Shown here in pieces: positions 1-4,653 of a DNA stretch of 5,078 nt. Numbering within the stretch: position 1 is the stretch's first letter; every line of letters starts with the position of its first letter. The notes beneath the pieces are model-generated. The model was given only the letters and a program-made list of their open reading frames with translations, ran no database searches and was not told the origin of the DNA. Made by a program: the position numbers and the translations under genes. The DNA is from Planctomycetota bacterium (GTDB lineage: Bacteria > Planctomycetota > Phycisphaerae > Phycisphaerales > Phycisphaeraceae), in contig JAJUHR010000160.1 in NCBI GenBank assembly GCA_029267795.1, forward strand, positions 1 to 5,078, in the 5' to 3' direction.

Positions 1-1
1 C

Positions 2-1312
2 ATGCCGCGGCTGTCGGACACGATGGAGGAGGGCACGCTGGTCAAGTGGCGCGTCAAGGTCGGGGACCCGGTGAAGTCGGGCGACACGCTGGCGGACGTG
101 GAGACCGACAAGGCGACGATGGAGATGCAGTCGTTCGACGAGGGCACGGTGGCGCAACTGGCGGTGGCGGAAGGCGAGACGGTGCCGGTCGGCCGGTTGA
201 TCCTGTTGCTGGCGGAAAAGGGCGAGGACGTCCGGAAGGTGGTGCAGGGGCGGCCGTCTGCGGTGGCGGCGGGGGCGAAGGCCGCAGAACGGCCTGCGAA
301 ACCAGCGGTGGTGGGTGGGCCGGCCCCGTCGGTGGTGGTCACGGAGGCTGTGCGGGCTGCCGGTGCCGCGGCGATGCCGGCTGGGCGCCTGCGCGTTAGC
401 CCGCTGGCCCGCCGGCTTGCGGAGGAGCACGGGGTCGACTTGGCCACCATCCGGGGCACGGGGCCCGATGGGCGGATCGTTAAACGGGATATCCTCGCTG
501 CAGCCGAGGCGTTGGCTGAGGCTCCCGCGGCAGTGGCGGTCGCAGCGCCCCCACCATCTGCTCCCAAGCCTGCCAAGCCCCCCGTGGCCCCAGTGGCGGC
601 CCCCGCCAAGCTGGAGTCGAGGCTGGTCCCGGTTTCGAGCCGGCGGAAGACCATCGCCCGGCGGCTGCTGGAATCCAAGACCACGATCCCCCACTTCACC
701 GTCACCGTCACGGTCGACATGGACCCGCTGCTGGCGCTGCGCGAGAGCCTGAACACGCACCTGGCGGATCAGGGCGTCAAGCTCAGCGTCACCGATTTCA
801 TTGTCCGGGCGGCGGCCCTTTCGCTGCTGAAGCACCCGCAGATCAACAGCTCGTGGACCGAGAACGGGATCCAGATGCACGGGGCGGTCAACGTGGGGAC
901 CGCGGTGTCGATCCCGGAGGACAAGGGCGGCGGCGTGGTGGTGCCGACGATCCGAGACGCCGCGAACAAGAGCATCCGCGTCATCAGCGTCGAGGTGAAG
1001 GCCCTGGCGGCCAAGGCGCGCGAGCAAGGCTTGAGCATGGAGGAGATGTCCGACGGGACGTTTTCGATCTCCAACCTGGGGATGCTGGGGGTAGAGCACT
1101 TCGAGGCGATCATCAACCCGCCTCAGGCCGCGATCCTGGCGGTGGGGGCGGCGGTGCAAAAGCCCGTGGCCCGGGGCGGCCAGGTGGTTGTCGGGAACGA
1201 GATGACGCTGACGCTCAGCGCCGACCACCGGGTGATCGACGGCGCGATGGCGGCCGAGTTCCTGCAAACCCTGCGCACCATGCTGGAAAACCCGGCGGTG
1301 CTGTTGGTGTGA
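2..1312 (+). CDS. pdhC: Pyruvate dehydrogenase E2, dihydrolipoamide acetyltransferase (5' end cut by window)
   Basis: E2 core of the cytoplasmic pyruvate dehydrogenase complex; it moves the acetyl group from E1 via a lipoyl arm to CoA, giving acetyl-CoA. Numbering from the ATG at 2, residues 1-75 are a lipoyl domain with the lipoylated Lys37 in ETDKATME. Residues about 129-166 are the peripheral-subunit-binding domain (SPLARRLAEEHGVD, then GTGPDGRIVKRDIL). Residues about 207-436 are the catalytic acyltransferase domain with DHRVIDG at 408-414 (catalytic His409). Ala/Pro-rich linkers (about 80-128 and 167-205) join the domains. The pyruvate-type SDTMEEGTLVKW and SNLGMLGVEHF stretches favour pyruvate over 2-oxoglutarate as substrate. 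Family members usually carry a few residues before MPRLSDTMEEG, so the true start probably lies just upstream and the ATG at 2 is likely internal. There is one lipoyl domain. No E3 gene follows; the next gene is convergent. Confidence 0.95.
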   Translation: MPRLSDTMEEGTLVKWRVKVGDPVKSGDTLADVETDKATMEMQSFDEGTVAQLAVAEGETVPVGRLILLLAEKGEDVRKVVQGRPSAVAAGAKAAERPAKPAVVGGPAPSVVVTEAVRAAGAAAMPAGRLRVSPLARRLAEEHGVDLATIRGTGPDGRIVKRDILAAAEALAEAPAAVAVAAPPPSAPKPAKPPVAPVAAPAKLESRLVPVSSRRKTIARRLLESKTTIPHFTVTVTVDMDPLLALRESLNTHLADQGVKLSVTDFIVRAAALSLLKHPQINSSWTENGIQMHGAVNVGTAVSIPEDKGGGVVVPTIRDAANKSIRVISVEVKALAAKAREQGLSMEEMSDGTFSISNLGMLGVEHFEAIINPPQAAILAVGAAVQKPVARGGQVVVGNEMTLTLSADHRVIDGAMAAEFLQTLRTMLENPAVLLV

Positions 1313-1338
1313 TCTTGGCCGTCGCGTTCCGGCGTGCT

Positions 1339-1370
1339 GGCGGGTCCGCTGCGCTTGACCTGCCCCCTAC
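1339..1370 (-). repeat. REP-like palindromic unit 1 (degenerate)
   Basis: The arms GGCGGGTC (1339-1346) and GACCTGCC (1357-1364) pair over 8 bp with one G-U, around the loop CGCTGCGCTT. Two bases later comes CTAC (1367-1370), which reads GTAG on the minus strand. A GTAG or GGAG tetranucleotide at the foot of a hairpin is the known signature of REP elements handled by RAYT transposases. The family assignment is inferred from this layout only. Confidence 0.5.
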
Positions 1371-1383
1371 AACGGCAGTGAAT

Positions 1384-1405
1384 GTCCGGGCAGGCCCGGA
1401 CCTAC
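1384..1405 (-). repeat. REP-like palindromic unit 2 (perfect stem)
   Basis: The perfect 8-bp arms GTCCGGGC (1384-1391) and GCCCGGAC (1394-1401) are separated by AG and followed immediately by CTAC (1402-1405), which is GTAG on the minus strand. Both unit 1 and unit 2 read CCTACAA at this foot (1366-1372 and 1401-1407), so they look like members of one family in the same orientation. Confidence 0.6.
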
Positions 1406-1412
1406 AAAAGCC

Positions 1413-1455
1413 GGGGCATCGCTGCGCTCTGCCCCAGGCACCTGGCCGGGGCTAC
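1413..1455 (-). repeat. REP-like palindromic unit 3 (two alternative stems)
   Basis: GGGGCA (1413-1418) can pair with TGCCCC (1430-1435) around a loop containing CGCTGCGCT, the same 9-mer found in the loop of unit 1 (1347-1355 and 1420-1428). Alternatively GCCCC (1431-1435) pairs with GGGGC (1448-1452), whose end overlaps CTAC at 1452-1455. The two stems exclude each other. It may be two worn copies fused together, so the boundaries are approximate. Confidence 0.4.
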
Positions 1456-1477
1456 TCGCAAGACCTGGGAACCCATG

Positions 1478-1501
1478 CACTGACAAACAAGTTTGTCAGT
1501 G
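1478..1501. repeat. Perfect 24-bp inverted repeat between convergent genes
   Basis: The arms CACTGACAAAC (1478-1488) and GTTTGTCAGTG (1491-1501) are exact reverse complements around a central AA. With one bulged base the pairing extends to TGC/GGCA on the outside. Its sequence is unlike the GC-rich REP-like units on either side, and it has no CTAC foot. It could be a different short palindromic repeat family, a dyad for a dimeric DNA-binding protein, or a bidirectional terminator. As a terminator it is weak: the only T-run on the plus strand (1512-1516) starts 11 bases after the stem. Confidence 0.7.
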
Positions 1502-1528
1502 GCACGCTTCGTTTTTCTGAGCACCGCG

Positions 1529-1568
1529 GGGCAGGTCGATGACCTGCCCTACGACGCTGCCCTACGAC
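1529..1568 (-). repeat. REP-like unit 4 with tandem 13-bp duplication at the end of the glycosylase gene
   Basis: GGGCAGGTC (1529-1537) and GACCTGCCC (1541-1549) form a perfect 9-bp stem with a GAT loop, and CTAC (1549-1552) abuts it. The 12-mer CTGCCCTACGAC occurs twice, at 1544-1555 and 1557-1568, with a 13-bp period. The second copy lies over the last codons and stop of the minus-strand gene. GACCTGCCC also occurs in unit 1 (1357-1365), which supports a shared origin. Confidence 0.6.
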
Positions 1569-2377
1569 ATTTCGGCCAATTCGCAGGCGCGGCGGAAAAC
1601 CCCCAGGAACATTTCGCGCGTGAGTTTCCCGGTGAACGTGTTTTGCTGGCTGGGGTGATACGAACACAAAACGGTCACGGGGCGACCCGTGCGGGGTTTG
1701 CATGGGGTCAAGCGATGCTCCGCGCCGTGGGCGAAGCGGTAGAGCGTGCGAGAGGCGATCCAGCCCTCGCGTTGGTAGTGTTTCAGCACGGCGTCGAACG
1801 CGACACGTCCGAGGCAGACCACGGCCCGCAGGTCGGTCAACAGATCAAAGGTGGCGTCGATGAAACGCTGGCAATTGACCAGCTCCTGCATCATGGGGCG
1901 GTTGCCCGGCGGGGCGCAGTGCAGCGCGGCGGTGATCATGGCCCCGTGGAGCTGCAAGCCGTCCGCGACGTGGGTGGAGGTGGGCTGGTTGCAGAAGCCG
2001 GTGGTGAACAGGGCGTCGTAGAGCCAATCGCCTGAGCGGTCGCCGGTGAACATCCGGCCGGTGCGGTTGCCGCCGTGGGCGGCGGGGGCCAGCCCGACGA
2101 TCAGGAGCCTAGCGGCGGGGTCGCCGAAGTTCGGCACCGGTCGGCCGTAGTAGGTTTGGTCGCGGAAGGCCGCCCGTTTTTGGCGGGCGACGGCGGCGCA
2201 ATAGGCTCGCAGGCGCGGGCAGCGGGCGCAGGTCCGAATCTGGTTATTCAGGCGTTCGAGCCGAGATTGGCCGGGGTTGGGGGGCATTTCTGGGTCGGGC
2301 TGGGGGGGACGAGAAATATTGCGATCCGCCGGGATTGAAGTTACCACGACGACTGATTCTGTCGATTTAGGATACAT
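1562..2377 (-). CDS. Family-5 uracil-DNA glycosylase (UdgB type), Fe-S
   Basis: Base-excision repair enzyme that removes uracil, and in this family also other deaminated bases, from DNA. Motif 1 is GLAPAAHGGNRTGRMFTGD (95-113), where the polar residue found after GLAP in most other families is Ala, a known mark of family 5. The C-terminal motif is HPSQQNTFTGKLT (241-253). C50, C53 (CARC), C154 (HCAPPGNRP) and C169 are the likely 4Fe-4S ligands. The protein is 271 aa, a little long for the family, because about 30 poorly structured residues precede Met31. The start is uncertain: ATG at 2377 has only a weak AGGG close by and leaves 39 bp to the divergent gene, whereas Met31 (2285-2287) lacks a Shine-Dalgarno but would leave 129 bp. 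Its TAG stop lies in a REP-like repeat. Transcribed towards the E2 gene and away from the 2417 gene. It belongs to the broader UDG superfamily; type 4 is the next best alternative. Confidence 0.92.
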   Translation of the reverse strand: MYPKSTESVVVVTSIPADRNISRPPQPDPEMPPNPGQSRLERLNNQIRTCARCPRLRAYCAAVARQKRAAFRDQTYYGRPVPNFGDPAARLLIVGLAPAAHGGNRTGRMFTGDRSGDWLYDALFTTGFCNQPTSTHVADGLQLHGAMITAALHCAPPGNRPMMQELVNCQRFIDATFDLLTDLRAVVCLGRVAFDAVLKHYQREGWIASRTLYRFAHGAEHRLTPCKPRTGRPVTVLCSYHPSQQNTFTGKLTREMFLGVFRRACELAEMS

Positions 2378-2405
2378 CGCCCTGTCGGATCGACGCGGTG
2401 ACCAC

Positions 2406-2412
2406 AGGGGAG
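2406..2412 (+). promoter_or_regulatory. Ribosome binding site for the 2417 gene
   Basis: AGGGGAG lies 4 bases before the ATG at 2417. It supports that start and the coding strand against the equally long antisense frame covering 2438-3112. No convincing -35/-10 pair was found for this gene or for the divergent glycosylase in the short space between them. Confidence 0.55.
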
Positions 2413-2416
2413 AACT

Positions 2417-3091
2417 ATGCCGTTTTACGTCGAAAGCTTAACCCTTTTGTTGTTGATCGGGGTGCTGATCGGCGTGTTGCTGTACCACCGCAGGCACCAC
2501 CGCCTGCTGATCGACGGCCTGATCGCCATCCTGGCCACCGGCATTTTCGCGAGCTTGCTGCTGCAGCGCCGGCAGGAATCGCGGACGGCCGAGCAGGTTG
2601 TTCGCGTCCGGCAGTCGCTGGCGCAGCTGCAGGAACAGGCGTTGTTTTATGGGATTCTCAGGGAGGTCGAGCTGGGCCCCTCGGGGTTGCCGACGCAGAT
2701 CTCCCCGCTGTGGTTTCGGCAGGGGCTGCCGATGAATACGATGGTGCCCGGGCGTCAGCCGTGGATCGATATCGCGCCGCCGGGGGATTTGTCCGAGGAC
2801 CCGCCGGACCCGGTGATCACCCGTCCCGATCAGGCCGGGTTTTGGTACAACCCCAACCGCGGGGTGTTCCGGGCACGCGTCACGCCTCAGTGGTCTGATG
2901 AGGCCACGCTGCGGCTTTATAACGAGCTGAATGGGACGACCCGCCAATCCCTGCCCGCGCGTCAGGGTCGGTTCGCGAACCCGATGCTGGCTTCTTCGAG
3001 TGCCGAAGAGGGGACCAGCGGCTCCGATGTCGGGCCTCCCCGGGCCCGGCGTCGCTCGCTGAAGGACGGCCCATCTGACGCCGGCGACTGA
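2417..3091 (+). CDS. Uncharacterised two-TM membrane protein with pseudopilin-like C-terminal domain
   Basis: I do not recognise a named family. Of 224 residues, about 7-23 (LTLLLLIGVLIGVLLY) and 30-49 (LLIDGLIAILATGIFASLLL) are two transmembrane segments joined by a short basic loop (HRRHHR). This suggests an inner-membrane hairpin with the loop in the cytoplasm (inference). Residues 50-85 form a charged, Gln/Arg/Glu-rich helix, probably coiled-coil. A small domain follows with LPTQISPLWF (91-100), LP (104-105), PWIDIAPP (115-122) and FWYNPNRGVFRARV (142-155). The order helix, LPT, LP, PW, FWYN, G loosely recalls the globular part of GspG-like pseudopilins, but the usual prepilin cleavage site is absent. 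The last 45 or so residues are polar and low in complexity. A Shine-Dalgarno precedes the ATG. Its partners cannot be told from context: the glycosylase is divergent, and 170 bp with a structured element separate it from the Hpt gene. Confidence 0.75.
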   Translation: MPFYVESLTLLLLIGVLIGVLLYHRRHHRLLIDGLIAILATGIFASLLLQRRQESRTAEQVVRVRQSLAQLQEQALFYGILREVELGPSGLPTQISPLWFRQGLPMNTMVPGRQPWIDIAPPGDLSEDPPDPVITRPDQAGFWYNPNRGVFRARVTPQWSDEATLRLYNELNGTTRQSLPARQGRFANPMLASSSAEEGTSGSDVGPPRARRRSLKDGPSDAGD

Positions 3092-3094
3092 CCC

Positions 3095-3160
3095 CGACCC
3101 CCGCCCGCGCATTGTGCCTTACACGTGCGGCACAAGGAGGCGAGGTTCCGGCGGGGGTTG
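3095..3160 (+). other. Nested stem structure downstream of the membrane-protein gene
   Basis: An outer helix pairs 3095-3105 with 3150-3160 (11 bp with one G-U; core ACCCCCGCC/GGCGGGGGT). It encloses a perfect 7-bp inner stem, TTGTGCC (3112-3118) with GGCACAA (3129-3135), around a 10-base loop containing CACGTG. It begins 4 bases after the stop codon at 3089-3091. No T-run follows, so it is not a standard intrinsic terminator; it could be a 3'-end stabiliser, a Rho-related 3' structure or a leader element of the next operon. It matches no riboswitch that I can recognise. Confidence 0.45.
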
Positions 3161-3177
3161 CCTTCGACAAGCGGCCT

Positions 3178-3205
3178 TTGGTGGTTAAGTCGCTTCGTTT
3201 ATAGG
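3178..3205 (+). promoter_or_regulatory. Possible promoter for the Hpt / diguanylate cyclase pair
   Basis: TATAGG (3200-3205) could be a -10 box, with TTGGTG (3178-3183) as a poor -35 at 16 bp spacing. It lies 57 bp before the chosen ATG of the Hpt gene. The match is weak and is supported mainly by position in a non-coding gap. Confidence 0.25.
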
Positions 3206-3241
3206 TCGATGAAATGGCATCGCCCGGGGGCGTCTTCTTTC

Positions 3242-3255
3242 AGGAGAGGGGGGAG
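3242..3255 (+). promoter_or_regulatory. Strong ribosome binding site deciding the Hpt start
   Basis: This purine-rich tract contains AGGAGAGG (3242-3249) and GGGGGGAG (3248-3255), ending 6 bases before the ATG at 3262. It favours that start over the in-frame ATG at 3214, which has no comparable site. Confidence 0.65.
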
Positions 3256-3261
3256 AAATCC

Positions 3262-3627
3262 ATGCAGGATCGTCCATCGATCGCCCCTGGGGTGAACACC
3301 GAGCATTTCAACGCGGACCAAGAGCCTCTGACGAGCCAATTCGCGGCGGATCCCGACATGCTGGAGTTGATTGGGATGTTCGTTCGGGAGCTGCCCGCAC
3401 GGGTCGAGTCGCTCCAGCAGGCGCTGGCTCGGTCGGACTTAGCCACGCTGTCGCAGGTGGCGCATCAGTTGAAAGGGGCGGGAGGGGGGTACGGATTCCC
3501 TTCGATCACCTCCTCCGCCGCCGAGGTCGAGAGGCTGGTCAAGGCCAAGGCCGAGGTCGATTCCCTGCACGAGGCCGTGAGTGATTTGATTTCTCTGTGC
3601 CGTCGCGCTTCCAGCAACCCCCGGTGA
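3262..3627 (+). CDS. Stand-alone Hpt (histidine phosphotransfer) domain protein
   Basis: A 121-residue protein that is essentially one Hpt four-helix-bundle domain. It relays phosphoryl groups between receiver domains, or from a hybrid kinase to a response regulator, in the cytoplasm. The phosphoacceptor is His68 in VAHQLKGAGGGYGF (HxxKG with Lys71 and Gly72). The preceding helix DPDMLELIGMFVRELPARVESLQ (split: DPDMLELIGMF then VRELPARVESLQ) has the usual Hpt pattern. The first 20 or so residues are a variable leader. It has no kinase ATPase domain and no receiver of its own. The ATG at 3262 is chosen for its strong Shine-Dalgarno; an ATG at 3214 would add 16 residues. The next gene starts 24 bp downstream on the same strand and encodes a receiver-containing protein, so the two are probably one operon and direct phosphorelay partners (inference). 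Confidence 0.88.
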   Translation: MQDRPSIAPGVNTEHFNADQEPLTSQFAADPDMLELIGMFVRELPARVESLQQALARSDLATLSQVAHQLKGAGGGYGFPSITSSAAEVERLVKAKAEVDSLHEAVSDLISLCRRASSNPR

Positions 3628-3651
3628 GGCGAAGGGTTTCTCACGGCGGGC

Positions 3652-4578
3652 ATGATTATGAGCCGGCGACAAAAAGTCCTGGTGATCGACGATTCCCAAC
3701 AGATGCACCCGCTGATCCAGGTGAGGCTCAGGGGCTTGGGAGTGGAGTTGATCAGCGCCTACGACGGGCAGACCGGCCTGAAGATCGCCACGGAAGAGCC
3801 GCCCGACCTGATTCTGCTGGACGTGAACATGCCCGGCATGTCCGGTTTTGAGGTGTGCCAGGTCCTGAAAGAAAGCTCTCAAACCCACGACATCCCGGTG
3901 ATCTTCCTCACGGGGGCCGACGAGTCGGTGAACAAGGTCAAGGGGTTCGACCTGGGGGCCGTGGACTACGTCACGAAGCCCTTCGATCCCGCTGAGCTGT
4001 GCGCCCGTGTGCGCGCCGCCTTGAACACGAAGGCCCTGATGGATTTGCTGACCACGCAGGGGCAGATCGACGGTCTGACCGGGCTGCACAACCGCCGGTA
4101 CTTCGATGAGCGCCTGGGGCAGGAGCTGGCCGCGGGCCACCGTTACGAGCGACCGGTGGGCTTGCTGATGATCGATCTGGATCACTTCAAGTCGATCAAC
4201 GATACGTTCGGGCACCCCAAAGGCGATCAGGTGCTGCGCAAGTTCGCAGACGTGTTGACGCAGACTTGCCGTGCAACGGACGTCACGTGCCGATATGGCG
4301 GCGAAGAGTTCGCGGTGATCTTGCCGGCCTCGACGTTGGAGTTGAGCCACCAATGCGGGGTGCGGGTGCTCGATGCGATCCGCAAGTGCCCGGATTTCGT
4401 GGATATCATCGGCCGGCCAGTGACGGCGAGCATCGGGGTAGCGTGCGCCGTGCCGTCGGATCGGATGACGCCCGCGGTGCTGGTGGAAGCGGCGGACAAA
4501 GCGCTGTACGCGGCGAAGGTAGCCGGGCGAGACCGGATTGCCGCCGCGGAGCTCGCCCATTCTCAGACGGTCGTGTGA
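3652..4578 (+). CDS. Response regulator diguanylate cyclase (REC-GGDEF)
   Basis: Makes cyclic-di-GMP from two GTP under control of phosphorylation. Residues 8-125 are a receiver: acidic pair Asp13-Asp14, phosphoacceptor Asp57 (LLDVNMPGMSG), Thr87 and Lys109 (KPFDP). After a short helical linker (about 126-137), residues 138-298 are a GGDEF domain starting DGLTGLHNRRYFDE, with metal-binding Asp175 (MIDLDHFKSIND) and the active-site signature GGEEF at 216-220. The inhibitory I-site RxxD is present as RATD (207-210), five residues before GGEEF, so product feedback is expected. All key residues are intact, so it should be active. The single-receiver layout is like WspR rather than PleD, which has two receivers. 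The start may be Met1 (3652) or Met3 (3658); neither has a strong Shine-Dalgarno. Cotranscription with the Hpt gene 24 bp upstream is likely. Confidence 0.95.
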   Translation: MIMSRRQKVLVIDDSQQMHPLIQVRLRGLGVELISAYDGQTGLKIATEEPPDLILLDVNMPGMSGFEVCQVLKESSQTHDIPVIFLTGADESVNKVKGFDLGAVDYVTKPFDPAELCARVRAALNTKALMDLLTTQGQIDGLTGLHNRRYFDERLGQELAAGHRYERPVGLLMIDLDHFKSINDTFGHPKGDQVLRKFADVLTQTCRATDVTCRYGGEEFAVILPASTLELSHQCGVRVLDAIRKCPDFVDIIGRPVTASIGVACAVPSDRMTPAVLVEAADKALYAAKVAGRDRIAAAELAHSQTVV

Positions 4579-4579
4579 C

Positions 4580-4592
4580 CCTCCACCGGAGG
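4580..4592 (+). other. Short hairpin after the cyclase stop codon
   Basis: CCTCC (4580-4584) pairs with GGAGG (4588-4592) around ACC, beginning 2 bases after the stop codon. The stem is only 5 bp and no T-run follows, so it is at most a weak 3'-end structure. Confidence 0.25.
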
Positions 4593-4639
4593 CCGCCCCG
4601 GCCGATCCAGCGTTTCCACGCCGCGGCTCGCTGCTCCGC

Positions 4640-4645
4640 TACAAT
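4640..4645 (+). promoter_or_regulatory. Likely -10 box (TACAAT) of the M16 gene
   Basis: TACAAT is one base from the sigma-70 consensus TATAAT and stands out in very GC-rich DNA. It ends 8 bp before the ATG at 4654. Transcription normally starts about 6-8 bp after the box, which would place the first base at or next to the ATG and give a leaderless mRNA; this agrees with the lack of a Shine-Dalgarno. No good -35 lies at 17 bp; TTTCCA (4613-4618) is 21 bp away. Confidence 0.6.
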
Positions 4646-4653
4646 GGCGGGCC

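Noticed and set aside
853..1542. 229-codon plus frame overlapping the E2 gene and the repeat region
   Set aside because: It runs out of frame through the conserved E2 catalytic domain and then through palindromic repeats; the Gly/Arg/Asp-rich composition is typical of a frame-shifted shadow.
1338..1570. CRISPR array
   Set aside because: The repeats are short, palindromic, variable in stem sequence and unevenly spaced, with no constant repeat or spacer length.
1493..2035. 180-codon plus frame opposite the glycosylase
   Set aside because: It is antisense to conserved glycosylase motifs and starts inside the palindromic repeat; no domain is visible.
2438..3112. 224-codon open frame on the minus strand opposite the membrane protein
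   Set aside because: It is rich in Arg, Gln and Pro, with no hydrophobic pattern or Shine-Dalgarno. The plus-strand frame has clear TM segments and a ribosome binding site.
3221..3239. Intrinsic terminator CGCCCGGGGGCG plus TCTTCTTT
   Set aside because: The stem is at most 4-5 bp with a very small loop and the tract is broken by C. It sits immediately upstream of the Hpt ribosome binding site, where a terminator would be odd.
3095..3261. c-di-GMP (GEMM-type) riboswitch before the signalling pair
   Set aside because: The conserved GEMM core sequences and receptor-loop motifs are not recognisable here; the nested stems do not fit that layout.
3214..3261. Upstream ATG at 3214 as the Hpt start, possibly leaderless from TATAGG at 3200
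   Set aside because: The ATG at 3262 has a strong, well-spaced Shine-Dalgarno, and the added 16 residues contribute nothing to the Hpt domain. It remains possible but is less likely.
3439..4560. 373-codon open frame on the minus strand opposite the cyclase
   Set aside because: It lies antisense to an unmistakable REC-GGDEF gene with all motifs intact. The translation is His/Gln/Arg/Val-rich with no recognisable domain, as expected for a shadow frame in GC-rich DNA.
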